DNA of 64,000 bases. It comes from Anisakis pegreffii (taxonomy: Eukaryota; Nematoda; Chromadorea; Rhabditida; Anisakidae). The notes below the pieces were generated by a model. It was not told the DNA's origin. It did not search any database and was given only the letters and a program-made list of their open reading frames with translations. Location: positions 18,536 to 82,535 of the forward strand of contig JAPYMA010001050.1 in NCBI GenBank assembly GCA_035041965.1, written 5' to 3'. This document shows, one piece after another, positions 35,018-48,671 of this stretch. Numbering within the stretch: position 1 is the stretch's first letter; each line of letters starts with the position of its first letter. Position numbers and translations under genes: made by a program.

Positions 35018-36392
35018 ATGAGTTCATGCCCTCAACAGACGATGTATAGAAAAAGTTCAGCGTATGGAAATTTGATGAATGAAAATGTAAACAGTAATTT
35101 CAATCAAAACTGCATTGGCGATTCATTAAGCTACAGTCTCAGTAAAGTGATGACGAATGCACTGACTTGTTTTCATTTGCTTTTAAGCCAGTTCTACATT
35201 AATGCTTATAAGCCGTGTTAACCTGCTACTTGCATAGATTTCTGAAATATTTTAGCGGGATGACCGTGTCACTTCACTTCAGAATATTCAAGCTCGATTG
35301 TTTCTTGTTTGAGAAACCCGCTTCATCCGAGAAAAGAGCTCGTTTTCTTTTCTTCAAAACATAAAGAATGTGTTTCGACCACATTCAGTGTCACAAACGA
35401 GTGTTGATAAAATGCTTCGGATAGTTTATCAGAGACTACTGCTGATGGAAAGCAAATACCAATAAGTACAACTTGTCGGATTCGTGGAAAGAAAATCAGC
35501 GGTTCTATCAATCCGAGCAATTTGATCAACTAAAACAAACTTATTCAAAAATTGTTTGCGACTGGGAAATCATTAATCAGATAAAGTATTTTGATAATCA
35601 GGTGCAAGTGACCGCTGCCTGGCATGACAGTCACTGAAGTAATGGAATGATGATGTGGTGGATTTAATCGCTGATCAACGATGGCGATCGGGTCGGAGAC
35701 GTTCGTCATGATTTAGATTTGGTCGTAATTCTGACCACAGTTATGAACCATCGCAAAACATGCACATTTCTGCATGTGTTATGCATAAATGAAGATGTTT
35801 TGCTGTGGACGCGTCACTTTCAGCAAAACTTGAATAACAGCCCAACTTCAACGGCAGTGTACACATAGCAGTGAAGCCTTGTCAATCATGACGTGACAAA
35901 CAACACACACAATGTATTGATAAAGTTTGAAACGCGCTTGACATTTCGACAACAAGACCGACAAATAATGAAGACTAAAAGATATTCACGTATTTTCAGG
36001 GTTGTGAAGAAATTATGGCATCAAGAGCATTAAGCAGCGCACAGCACATTTCAATTAATGAATTTCGAAGCGTGAGTGATCGTGCCTAGATACTATGCAA
36101 TGAGCTCAGTCTGAAAGAGCAACGAAGTCTATCAATCCAGTTCAAATGGCTAATATGTCATTTTTATCATTTTGAAACAGTTTTGCTGCAGAACTTTTCT
36201 ACTTTGACCGCTTCTAATAAAACAATTTTTCCGAAATGCCTCGTCGTAAATACAAATCATCGAAAGTCGGCAAATACCTATAGTTTCAATTCAGTATTGG
36301 TTTGTGTTGAGCCCTTTCAGATTGATAAAGAATATTTATATCCTCACACAAACAGTTGCACATGTGTAAATAACTCGAAAATTGGTGCATGA
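35018..36392 (+). CDS. Tentative three-exon gene of unknown function
   Basis: Three segments join in phase 0: 35018-35146 (MSSCPQQTMYRKSSAYGNLM...), 36000-36071 (GCEEIMASRALSSAQHISIN...) and 36192-36392, giving 133 residues. The ATG follows immediately after a caattttag, which could act as a trans-splice acceptor for a spliced leader. The middle exon is flanked by a clean tattttcag acceptor and an AGC/gtgagt donor. The product is polar, Asn/Ser-rich, with no signal peptide or known domain. The third segment could continue to further exons through a donor at about 36365 (TGT/gtaaat). Function is unknown and the model is weak to moderate. Confidence 0.35.
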
Positions 36393-39300
36393 AAAATTTA
36401 TGATCATATGGTGTCAGTGTTCCTGTAATATGGAGCAACAATGAGAGAGGGTAATAATGATATTTCTCTGGAATTACGAATAGCTCTTTTTATCCACATC
36501 AACAACAGATGCGATTTTCCGATGGCTCATAATCGCTTCCTTATTCACTATCGGTTCAATGACTGTGAATGCTAACATCGGTATCGTACATATAATGCCG
36601 TTAACATGTACACGCACACATTATGCTTACAAGAGATATTGCAAATTTCAATATCACCCTGAATTTCTATTGCAAATTCTATTGCACAATCTATCTGTTG
36701 TATTTTACTTCATGTTGATTCCGTATTGTCCTCTGTTATTTAGATGGTTAAATTCTGCCAGATAAGGGAATACGGAATGTAATAGTTGGTTGCTGCATAG
36801 ACGTCTTTGTTAGATCTGAGATTCATTGGTTGGCTTTTCGAAGAGACTGTTCTTATTTCATTAAGCACTTGTTGCTTACAAGCTTTAATCTTAACTTCTA
36901 AGTGAGACTACTGACTCAAATAATGGCATTTTAATGATCTATTTGAGTTTTATTCATCAAAATTGGGGAAATCCGTGAGCCCCATCTGCGTATGGCATCA
37001 AGTATGGATGTAATTCAGCATCAGTCACTCGAATTAGATATAAGTTCAGCTTCAGGTTGTATCTTGAGCCTCACTAAGGCCTTTGCTTAGATTTAGGTTT
37101 ACAAGTGGTTGAAATATCGACTTAAATCCATTCTAAGTTTCGGAAAGGAACCTCGGAAAAGTGGAATCCAAGCAGTCTTTCGTTTGGTTTGTTTGGCGAG
37201 AAATCAATTTTCATCCATATGATGAAAATTTGTTTGCCAAAAGAAACGAATATTATTTGTTCGAATCATTGCCATGGAAATTTAATCTGTTTAGGGATGA
37301 TGAATGTTAATTCGTTCGAAACTGATAGTTTCAAGTGGGGAATTTCAATTAAGAGATCATTGCAAAGAAAAGCGTGTTTGAATATGATCTTATGAAGCAT
37401 GAATCAGTTCGAAATCACTTCGCTTGATCGTTATCAGTTCTGCGGTCACTTCGTGATGATCGTTACAGAGCATGGACGTTGCGAACGGCAAAGATCAAGT
37501 AATATCTGCAAGTGCTTTTGGAGGCCCAGGAATAAGTGGATATTGACTAAGAATTCAAGTCTAATTTGTTCAGTTGAAGCCTCTACTTCAACTTCTATGG
37601 AACGTTGAAACAACATTTTTGATTGTTTATGGTGTACTTAAAATGCACTAACGATTCGATCCGGCGCCTTATCTCATTCCATTCGATGTTGTCTTATATC
37701 AGCTCGTATCCGTGATGAATTGATAGAATTCTTCTGCGCAGTTGTTTCTATTTGGAAGCTAAGAAGTCCTTGTCTAGCAATTAGTAAAAAATCTGGCAGG
37801 AATGGGCTTGAAGTGAACGAAGAGATCTTCACAAAACGAGATGCGTCCCTTTCTCGACAGAACTAATCTAGTGTGTCGGTCTGTTTCATGGGAACAACGT
37901 AAACAACCACAAGCGCCCAGTATGGGAGATGCGTCCCTTATTGTTGAAAAAGAATCCAAGTTGCTGGCCAATAAGTTATTGTGTTCACTGTATTGAAATT
38001 CGAAGGTTTAATCACACTCAATTAAAGTTATCAGAATTAATGTCGATGGCTTATCCACTGATCTTGACATGTTTGTGATGAGGAGGAGGATGAGAAAGAG
38101 AGGACAAGAAGAAGGTAGAGCACAAACAATAACCTCAACAACAATGAAATAGCAATAATAATGATAATAATGACGATAATGAAAACAACAACAGCGACAG
38201 AAGGTAAATTGTTTCGTGGACACTGAGAAGAAAAAGGAATCAATAGAAAAAGTACAACGGGGTGCGCAATTGAATTGTTCGAAAGGAGATGAGTCGAGAA
38301 GAGGCGAGATGAGACGGAACGAGCATTGGAAAATAGTTGAACGAATATGATGCTACAAGTGGAACGATTCGATAACGACGACAAATAAGCATCCCTCTCG
38401 GCGACCATTCAATGCATCCATGCGTCGTCTATCTATTGATTGCTATTTAGCTAAACTGAAGCAGCAGCAGCAGCCTAATACTGGAATGAATGAGAAGCAA
38501 GCCTAAAGAAGCAGTAAAGGAGGAGAGTAGAAAAGGTGGCAACAAAAGAGTGTGAAAGGAATGTTTTCAGAGCGACTATGCTGGTAAAGCAATCGCAAGC
38601 AGCAGCATCCATGCATGATCAGCGTGTGCTCATGCTACTGCATCAATTGAAGACCACAACTGATCTCCACTAGAAGACCGTCCTCACATAGACCACCACT
38701 CATTCTACTCCAAAAGCATGATCACTACTCTACGAGCATGATCACTAGCGAATAGCGGTGCTACTGAAACAACCACTTCATATTTTTCGATTAATTACGA
38801 TCCAATAAAACGATAATTGGTAAAAGACGAGTAGTACTGTATTGTTGCAGTTAGTTTCAGGTGGAAGGTAGAGGAGTGAATGCTGAGTTGATCATAAGTG
38901 GTGATGATCGTGTTTCGTTAGGCAGTATTATTGAGCAGTATGTGCTTGTCGTGCGTCACTCGTCTCGCCTAATGCTCTTCATGTTCACTGCTACTGTTGG
39001 CTGATTGACGAAGAAGATGCTGTTGGTGATGCTGATCTACGGCTACTGCTAACCTTCTTCTTATTCGTACTCTTAAAACTGCTTCAAGTGCCTCACTTCT
39101 CTATCTTATCGCCATTTTTATCAGGTAAATTCTTTGTTCTTAATTCGTTTCGTTTTTTCATTTATCCAATAAGTCATCTCTCGTTTTTTTTTCCCAACAA
39201 ATCTTCAATCGTTCACATCATCTCAACAAATCATCAGCCGAATCAATTGGCTGCGTCGTCATTACTTTGCTTCTTCTGCTCTGGTCTTGTTTATTCCTCT

Positions 39301-41547
39301 GTCGTTTCGATGAAAGTTCACTTCTCCTTACGTTTATCCGCTGGTCATAACGATCCATGCTGTCCAGTGTCTACACGTTCACCTCTCAATAACATCCCAT
39401 CCGATTAAAAATATTCAGAATCTATGAAATGTTCACGTTGCATTCATTCTCTTTTAATAATATTTGCACACTCGCACGCATTTTGCTGCAGAAAGTAATT
39501 CAGAGTGTAGGGATATTTCATCGTATTCGCGAATAACGATTGGATATAATTGCGCAGTTTATTTGTTTGCCTCTGATCAAATTGATGCTCAGATCGACGA
39601 AGTATCCCCAGGCGAAGTTTTTAAGTAATTCAAAACGATGGCGACTTATCTGAAGCGATGTTCATTTCATCAGTTCATTGCTGATCGTTGTCTTTCCAAG
39701 TTTCGCTTTTTCCCAACATTTTGGATCAGTGTACCAAAAAATTATCACCTTTACTCATAATTGTCCTGAACTTTTCTGCTCAATAATTTTCTCGATCTAT
39801 CTTACTACTTGTAATCACTCAGAATGTGGATCAGCAGTATTTCTCAACAAAAAGGTCAGCCTACTGAGTCCAGTTAATGACCGTATGCATTATGCATAAG
39901 GTCATTAATTACGATCGAATCGAATGAATATTATGTATTGAAATCTTGCATTTCCATTTTTTGTCGTTATATCTTGATAATAACTCAAAAACTGAATTGC
40001 ACTTTGCATATTGCATTGAATTCCATATTGCACTTTGCGTGTATCATTATTTTTACAACTTCTCAATCACAATTTCGCTTTCTTTCAATGAAAGTATGGA
40101 TGGAATTTGGTTTAATGACAATTTTGCTGGTAATTATTTGTGTGATTTGGTTGAATAAACTTTATGAACACATACGAGTAGCTTAGCGAAAGAAGCAAAA
40201 TTGAGAAGGTGAATAGAACTGTGTGGCGTTTGATTTGACTTATAGTGACACCATTCATTTACGTCGTTAATGAAAGCGTTCAAGTGTAATCATTAGCGGT
40301 TATTCATGAATTTTGATTTAGTAGAGCATTGTTCGAGTATCTCATGAGTAAGGGTAGCAGATGGCATTAGCACTGCTAAAACGCTTCGAACAGTCAGCGT
40401 TAACGCTGCTAAAGGCTTAGACCCAATCATTAACAATTCTACCAGTAAGCTTTAACACTAACATTTCTAGCAACTGTAATCGTTAACACTTCTAACAATA
40501 AGCGCAACTTACAGTCACTTGTCGTCTGATCCGAAAAAGGATGAAACGTTTGGAATTTAGTAGTTCAATACTAGATAGAAGTGATGTTGGAAACCGCAAG
40601 ATTTTTTGTGGGGGTCCTGACCGTAAGTCCCGTCGGAGGCCTCCGATTTTCGGGGGACCCGCGAGGCAAAATTTGAGCATCGGTCAGTTGTCGACCTGTG
40701 GTAATCGCAGTTCGGTTTGCCGAGGCCGCCAACCCTTGCGGTTGTGGTCTATCATGGAATCGTGCGAGAATGATTTTCGGTTTTTCTTAACGAATCATTA
40801 TCCTCTTGCTGAAATGTAAATTGTTTACGACATTTGAACTGGCTTGTGAATAATAGTAATAATAGCAGCAATTACCTTGATTAATATTATTACAAAGTTG
40901 TAAAGAGTGTAATGTGGTGGTCCTCCTCCCTCAACTGTTCAAAGCAAAGGTGATTTGTTGGTGTAAAATTTTGAAGTTTACTTCATTCAACGACATTGCA
41001 CTCGTTTTGAACAAGAGTGCACCATTAATTCTCATTAACCTCTTTGATTCATTGATCCAATTTGATTGACTAGTTTTCTGGTTATCGTTATCCTCAAAAG
41101 TGAAATGTGTATATCAGTTCAGTGATGTTTCAATTATGGAGGATGGTCAAAATAAAATTTTTAGTATTTTAGACTGTCGAAAGGCTTCTGAATTATCGAA
41201 TCTCACGTATCACTATATGGTTATTATATATTTCTGCTAAAATAAATTATATAAGTCACGGAAATATCACTATTTGATTCATTTTATGTGTTATTGCATC
41301 ACTAACCTTGTGTGATCTCACATGTGATTCATTCAGTTTCCTGACGGTATCCCCAAATTATCAAATATCATACCAACTTATCGAAATTCCGATCGCAGAG
41401 AAGACAGGTAATGCGAAACTTTTTTCATATTTTGCAAGTAATTATATTCATTAACAGTTAGAGGAAATCACTGAACCGTTCATTCAGCTTATTTTGGAAC
41501 ATTTTATATTGCGATAATAACACCAATTTGAAAGCACTGTTATTATC
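36393..41547. other. Large unassigned interval upstream of the GPCR
   Basis: No exon chain could be built. Features seen: a trinucleotide-like AAC/AAT-rich stretch at 38120-38200, a short GCA run at 38463-38475, a diverged tandem of TTAACACTTCTANCA-like units at about 40400-40500, and the GC-rich patch at 40590-40760. The GPCR promoter and possible 5' non-coding exons should lie at the right end. Confidence 0.4.
40590..40760. repeat. GC-rich patch with perfect 14-bp palindrome
   Basis: Far richer in G and C than the flanks. It contains GTGGGGGTCCTGACCG and CGGGGGACCCGCGAGG around the palindrome TCGGAGGCCTCCGA (40633-40646). It resembles the inside or end of a transposable element, but no matching terminal repeat or target duplication was found. 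Confidence 0.45.
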
Positions 41548-44500
41548 ATGATAATTAATATTATTATCAGTGGAATGCTTGCGATGGTAGATACATCAGC
41601 GTTGACGGCAGAGGCGTTGGCTAGAGCTGCTGTTATCTTATCTGTTGGATTGTTGCTCATCTTTTCTGCGTTAATCTCCATTACCGTAACTCTTTGCAAC
41701 GAAGCACTGCGTGATGTAATTGGATATTACATGGTCAGTTTGACTGCTCTCTTAAACTAAATCCATTGTGGCGTATCTGAAGAAAACGTTCATCTCGTCG
41801 TGATCTTGATTCATTTCTTTTGATATACTCTTCCGTTGCATATGTCAGCACACTATACTTTTAGTTATTTATAGAAAGAGATGGATACAAGTTGAGATAA
41901 ATATTAACGAAATCGATTCGCGAATAGAAATTAGCGAATCACATAAAAATGGCAAAAACATTAGATTGAATGTGCAAATTAAAGTATCCATCAACAATTA
42001 CGCATGCCTCATTCAATACGAATATACGTTCATTCAAATAATGTGAGCAAATAATCGAGAACACATTAAAATAATCGGTTGAATTATTATAACAGTATCG
42101 TTAGCCTTCAATACGTTTCATCAATCGAATCTTCGTGGCTAATCCTATATGAATTACGAATTTCACGCTCGATTGAAAATTCAACGAAGGAAATTGTCTT
42201 CGCAAATACCCCAAAATTGCTTCACTTTGAAGTATTACAGTACATCATCATCCCGTTGATATATCCCACGTTATTGAAGTATAAAATCTGAGACAAGTGG
42301 GACGGACGGGTTTGAGAGTTATTGTCCTTCCGGTCTCACATGAGCTGTTCTTCTGTTCGGCTGCTGAGAATGGAAACTGTAAAGTAGATATTTAGGGATA
42401 CTTTGAAGTGGGTGTAATAGTGATTTACATGACATGATCATTAAGCATTAATCAATCGAATTAAGGTATCGCTGTCGGCAGTTGATCTGATGTGTTCAGT
42501 GTTAATCGTGCCAACAAGTATGTATAGTGCATTATCACCAGATTGGCATTTTATGGGTGATAATTCATTATTATGCAAATGTTCGGTTTACTTAGAAGTT
42601 GTTTTGTTCGCGAACACTGCGTACACATTTGCGTGGATCGGTGTTGATCGATATGCTGCTCTCATGAAACCTCAAAGGTTCTCATTTCGTTTATTCCTTA
42701 TAAGTGAAGCCATCGCATCGCCTGCGGTCACACTATTTGTCATATTCACATTTCGATGACAATCAATAGCTGTCCGGGAATAACTATATAAATTGGTCTC
42801 TGTTTGACCAAATTTAACGAGCAATGAAAATTTTGAATTTGTCACGAGTATTTCACACTGTGTCACATTTTCGACTTCAATTTACTGAACGGAAACCTTT
42901 GTTGAATGTTACGTTGGTTTCGATTAGAAGTAGCCACAAGACCAATCCGTTATTTGATCTATTGAAGGATTCAAGCCTGAGCTTAAGTTTATATTTGGAT
43001 TTACCTTTAGGCTTAAAAAGGATTAATTTACAACTGCGTTACTTTTGGTACTATAGCTGCTTCTACATGTAAACTGCATCCTATCAGAAAATCCACTTCA
43101 AATTCATGAATAAAATTCTCTAATAAATGCCCTTCGAAGAGAATAATCCAATATTTAGGCCATCAAATGAGATTCTTTTCGAACAGCGAAACTCCAGCTC
43201 TGTTGCGGGAGCAGTTTCCAACAATTCACTCTTGTGGTATCGAAAAAAAAGAAGCGTTAAATTTTTCTGACGTTGCATCGAATGTCGTCACAAATCTGAA
43301 TTGATTTATTTGAGATATTCATTTTGTTTTGAAGTAAAGCAATTGTGCATTGATCGATTTATTGATGGTTATTTATCGCTTAAATTGTGGTATCCACATT
43401 GCATCATTGTCAACAGGAAGCCCACTGATATTGATGCAAATATTCGAGTGCTCTTTGATAAGTGCTCATAAATTTTAGATATGAAACTGAGCAAACACTG
43501 ACACGATGTAAATGTTGGATTGTATTCAGCTGGCTCACCGCAATTCTACTCTCATTACCGATTGTAGTCGCTCGTATGCAGGTGAATGCCTCGGATTTAC
43601 TCTTTTTTAAGGCGTTCACATATTTTTCAAATCTTATCACTAGCGTATCATACGACATGACACGAATCCAGAAAACTGTTTTTATCAACGTATTTCCACA
43701 CCACAATCGTTCGGAATTTTTACAATGAGTGAAAGAGAATGACAAAATCTTGATTTTGCTTACGTTTGGATTTATAATAATAAGTGAATTATGAGCTATT
43801 GAGGTGATCGTTGGTCAACAATCATATGATTTATTGATTCAACAAATGAAATCTTGTCAAAATTACCACAAAAACACAATTTTAAATACGAATCTGCGTT
43901 TATTGATACGCAATTCAAAAATTGTTGTAATTTTATTAGTTGCGTTGGACGGTTATTCGATGTGTGTATAAGTAGAGGCGTGTGTTTGTATGGGTATGCA
44001 TATCGAGTAGTATGAATAAGGATGACGACATGCAGTAAATAAGCTTAGAATCAGTCTTAATCTGACGCTTTTTGGATTTACAGCGTGAAACAATTATGTT
44101 AATGGGTGTACACATTCTGTTATTTATTATAAGAGATGACAATGCATCTAAAACCAAAATCCATAAATAGCTTTATTGCAATTTCATAAGTTCAAAGGTA
44201 CTACTTAGATTTTCAAGTTGAACAACTTCACGATGACTTTCCATATTATGACATGATTCAAAAAGGTGAAAGTTGAATCCGAAAAAAAATCTGCAACGAA
44301 ACCAACAGATGATGATAAGCAAAGTTTTCGAAAGAGCTATTACGTAATTCTCCCAGTAATGCAACAGTAAACTGCGTAATAGTGTCACAGCGTACTGAAT
44401 ATGTTCTAACATGAAATTGAATATATAGTAATTTGAAGTTTGGTTTTTAATTGAACGGTTTGGTTTTAATTGAACGCAATGAATTCCTCATCAATTATTA

Positions 44501-45470
44501 CACTGAACAGTTGAACCGCAATCATATCTTACGTAACATTGAAATTAAAACGACTCTAATGATTTATTAACCAGTGTTAACGGATGAACATTTTGCTATT
44601 CGTCTGGCAGTTGGATAATATGTATTGCTCGTTCACGTGTTCGGAACAGAAACGTTATTCGTCGAAATAAGCACAGTACGAAGAAGACAACTGCGATTGC
44701 ATTTTATTGTTGACTTGATTAGATCAGTGATTAGTAACATTTTATTGTTAGTTCACGTGGACGCAAAATTTACTAAAGCAGCTAGAAATTCTCGTTGAAC
44801 GCTCATAAATAAAAGGGAACGGTGAAATGTAACAACAAATTTTAGGTATCTTATTATCAAGCGGCTGAACTGTGTCTTCTTGACTGGTCAGCAACGGCTG
44901 CATACAGCCTAACTTTAGCCGTTCTCATCGTCTTTCCATCTCTTTCGGCCATTTTGTTCACTTATTGTGCTATCTTCTCGGCAATGCGCAATACTGAAAC
45001 GGTTCGTTCGTTTTAATACGTGCACTATCATCTATCTATCTCAGTTCTATATTCCGATTGTTCGATCATAAAACAAGAGATTGATGCATCGACGTTCACA
45101 AATCAAACGAACATTTCAGCTGGAAGACAGTCAACGAGCTTTACTGGAAACAGATCATAATTTTGCAGTGGCATTCTTTGTGTTGATTTCGTTTTGTTTA
45201 TCGTGGTTACCAGTAATCGTGGTGCGTGCACTGCCTGAAACGGTATTGAGTGGTGCAGACTCAGCAACGGTTAATTTTGTATTTGTTTGGTTGGCTATCG
45301 GAGGTCCATCCTCTAAATTGCTCATATCACTGTTCATCAATCGTGAATTCCGTTCCGCACTCGCATCGCTGATTCTCTCTTTATGTCCCTGCTGTTCGTT
45401 CTCATCCAGTGAACATAGGCGTCAACAGTATAGGAATCTATCAGCTGAACGAACGATTCCTTTCAGTTGA
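41548..45470 (+). CDS. Class A (rhodopsin-like) GPCR, orphan, GPR21/GPR52-like features
   Basis: Five exons (41548-41733, 42466-42677, 43479-43581, 44846-45001, 45078-45470) join in phase to 349 residues. TM1 is in exon 1. TM2 has SLSAVDLMC with the conserved Asp. TM3 begins after LLCKC (the disulphide Cys) and ends in DRY ([12 protein letters not shown]). TM4 has the conserved Trp ([16 protein letters not shown]). ECL2 has a Cys (ELCLLDW). TM5 is [18 protein letters not shown], and TM6 has SWLP in place of CWxP. TM7 reads [20 protein letters not shown]: the NPxxY motif is missing. The tail is Cys- and Ser-rich. The shape of TM5-TM7 recalls the GPR21/GPR52 group, but the ligand and orthology are unknown. 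Exons 2 and 5 use AAG acceptors. Confidence 0.88.
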
Positions 45471-45999
45471 TTTCGTCCGTCTTTCATTCGCATTTGTAGT
45501 TGTTATGGTACAGTATTATTATGTTATAGTATTATAGTACTGTATTGTGATATATTATAGCGGATTATCCACTTCGTTGTGTAATAATGTTGTCTATTAT
45601 ATAATAGCTATGCGATTTTGCATTCTCGAATGTGTACCTTATTCAACTGCATAATGCATAATAACTATTTAATGATACTGGCGTTGCCAGCAGGAAGCGA
45701 CCACCTCCAATAAACAACACCATGCCGACAGATTAGTCGGAGGTGGTCATGCGATAATACATCCACCCACAATATGGATGACGTGCACAGTCGCCATTCA
45801 AATAGAATGATCCTTTGCGATTTTAATGCAGCATCCATAAAGCAAGATTGCTTTCAGTTCAGCATTTAGTCAGGACCAAATTCAGGCATGATATCATATT
45901 GGAACATGCTTTTCATCGAATAATTCAAATCGCAGCAGTTTGAAGTGTTCCTTTGGGGTTTTGGAGCATTAAAACATAACGGTCGAAAGAATAGTATAA
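45471..45999. other. 3' flank of the GPCR gene
   Basis: TA-rich for the first 200 bases, otherwise featureless. CCACCTCC and GGAGGTGG blocks at about 45702 and 45740 form a short inverted repeat. Confidence 0.4.
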
Positions 46000-46239
46000 A
46001 GTGGCGTACCCAAGTATGGGGCGCAGGGGCCCTGACCCCCCCGCCCTTGAAGGGTGGAAGAAAAGGTAAAAGAGAAGGAAAGGATGAAGCGAATGGAAAG
46101 GATGAGGAGAGAAGAACGGATGGAAGGGAGAAGGAAGAAAAAATAAACGCAAAAATCCGTCTCAAAATTCAACCGCTTTTCTGGGCCGTACCACTTTGCA
46201 ATCCTCTTCCTCCCTCGAAAAAGTCTTGGCTATGCCACT
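46000..46239. mobile_element. 240-bp inverted-repeat element (MITE-like)
   Basis: The left end reads AGTGGCGTACCCAAG, and the right end on the minus strand reads AGTGGCATAGCCAAG, 13 of 15 matching. GTGGCGTACCC-type ends followed by a G-rich/C-rich block are common in animal non-autonomous DNA elements. The interior is a long purine tract (about 46053-46145) that produces several overlapping spurious ORFs on both strands. No target duplication is convincing. Confidence 0.68.
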
Positions 46240-48671
46240 AGAAAATTGTATAATACAAAAGAAGCAGTGGAACTGAAGGTAATGCAAATGTTCCAATGCA
46301 TCACCTACCAGTTTATGGCTCCCCTCATGTTCTTTGCATTAGACTTACGCCAGTTGAGAGAGCATCACCTGGCTGAATAAAATCATCGCACAGTGGATGG
46401 TGCACGATCAGAACTAGAAACCGAATTAAGAATTGCTCTTTTGTATACCTCGTTCGCGTTATTTTTTCATCGTCAAGCATGTAAATGGTCCAAAAAGATC
46501 GATCGAGGCCTAATTGTAGTGCACTTGTGAGCAATTAATACCCTTCAAAAAGTTGCTCATCACCGTTTGAACGTAAATGTTATTTGAATTAGCGTCAGAT
46601 AATATTAAAGTGTTCAGTTAGTCTTATCGTCTCATACAGACTTACTATAGACTTACAGTTCGAGCGTTTGAATGAAACAACAACTAAATCTTTGGTAACG
46701 AAAGCAACGTTAGCTGAGCATGAACAAGAATGAATGATTTTATGTATGGTAAATTTTCTCTATATTTATATACCTATATGAAAATGTACCTGTTACGTTC
46801 GTTTTGATCAGTTTGCTATAAGTTTTAAATGTTGAATTCAAAATGTGATTGAATATGATAATGCAATCATCATTATCATCGTCATTACCGTTATCATTTT
46901 TCACCAATTCACTTCCGTATTTTCGACTGCCCAATAGGAATTCGTTTCTCATTATTCACTCATTCATTGCTCTATTGTTCTATCGTTTTATCACATTTCA
47001 CACCAAAGTGCTACACTGCATTTTGTACTTCTTCTTTATTATTCTCGTTTTATTTAATTTGTTCGAATGAATAATTCCAAAACTGACTGCACACAAATCA
47101 CTTGACTGTGATCAATCACTGCAATCGTATCAGATAATAAAGACTGACTATAAAGTGAATGAGTACTGCACTGAACTGATAAGATTTACCGACCGAACAC
47201 TGTATCAGTGACCATCAATAAGGCAACTTTCTAGCACCAATTGGTTCCGGTCAGTGGTCACCGATCAAAAGCTCGATGCCACTGACGCCACTCTGGAAGT
47301 GAATTGTATAACGGTTATTTCCTAGGATTTTCATCCATTCATGTTAACCTTGAGTGTTACCAACAGAATTTTAAGGACCAACAGGTAATGATAAATGCTT
47401 TCCGGAATATAAAGAAAAACTGATGATTCATAATATAAAACATAAATCGAGCGAAAGAATGCAAAACGATCTTTTTTCAAACATTATAAACAGTTCCATA
47501 AATGAAGAAACCAATTTTCGTGAATAAATTCATTCAAAATATATTTCCGAGAATCTCGACGCTCCCACCTCCCTCCCATTGAAACTTTTTCGCCCATTCA
47601 AAATCACCCATTTGATTGTGCAATTAAACGGAGTGAACAACTAAAGGGTTGAAGGTTTATTTACAAATATTTTTAATTTTCCCCAACCGATTTTTGAGAA
47701 ATGATACCAAAATAGTAACACAACAGACAAAACCACTAATAAACATCAGTGAGGTAAACAACAAAAAATGCACTGTCCGCGTTACTTCGACAGTTTGTTT
47801 CTTTTCATACTGATAATGCATTTTTTTATTGTTCTTCTAAAAAGATCATTTATAAACGAGTTGAATCACAATTGGTTTATTAGAAACGATTTATGGGGAA
47901 TGAATGTACAAACGAATAAAATCAGACGAATGAATCAATGAATCAAGACGGAATGCAATGAAAAAAGCACCATCAGGTTTTCATTTGAACCTGAGTTTAA
48001 TGAAGAAGCAATCAAAGGTAGACAAATTCACAGAAATTAATAATCAACAAACAAAACAATATTCTTGGTGCGATAAAAATAACCAATTAAAAGTTTAACA
48101 ATAAAAGCAGACTATTCATAACAATAAAAACAGACTATTCATATTACCAGGATAATTTCAGTTTCTAGGATTATAACGTCATCGATGAACAATCATCGAA
48201 CAAAACATTTTCTCTATATTCTACGTGTTGAAAACGATCTACTTAAAACGAAAGAACAAATGAGTGGAAGAAATGGAACAAATTTCAATGGAATGCGGAA
48301 AATTGAGTGCAACCAGACTTCATACAAATCGGTTTCGTTGGCAATTGAAGAGGTAATGAGAAAAAAAGAATAAAAATATCAAAGACAGTAAAGAATCTAA
48401 ATGAACATTTTTTTTCGACAAAAAACGCGACGTTTCACATACGTACGTAAATTTTCTGTTAATATTATCGAAAGTATTCTCAAATGAGCACAAAAAAGAA
48501 TACAGAAAGCAATGTAGGCATCCAGATGGTTTTTGTCAAAACGTTACTTTATGCGCGAAAACATGAGTTGCAGTGTAAAAATGATATTGTTTCCTTACGA
48601 CACAACTTGAAACATCACATCTGAGAAAATAATGAAAATGGTGGAACATAAAGTATTGCCGATACTCACAC
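46240..48671. other. Unassigned, 3' flank of the zinc-finger gene
   Basis: No exon chain could be built. The segment 48536-48620 on the minus strand reads CDVSSC...H...H, a C2H2-like spacing, but lies after an in-frame stop of the zinc-finger gene. It may belong to an alternative 3' end. Confidence 0.35.

Noticed and set aside
38008..38408. Two overlapping minus-strand ORFs rich in Ile, Tyr and Ser
   Set aside because: They translate a low-complexity AAC/AAT/GAG region; no exon structure or domain.
45866..46241. Five overlapping ORFs on both strands
   Set aside because: All arise from the purine tract of the inverted-repeat element; frames are open in both strands because of composition.
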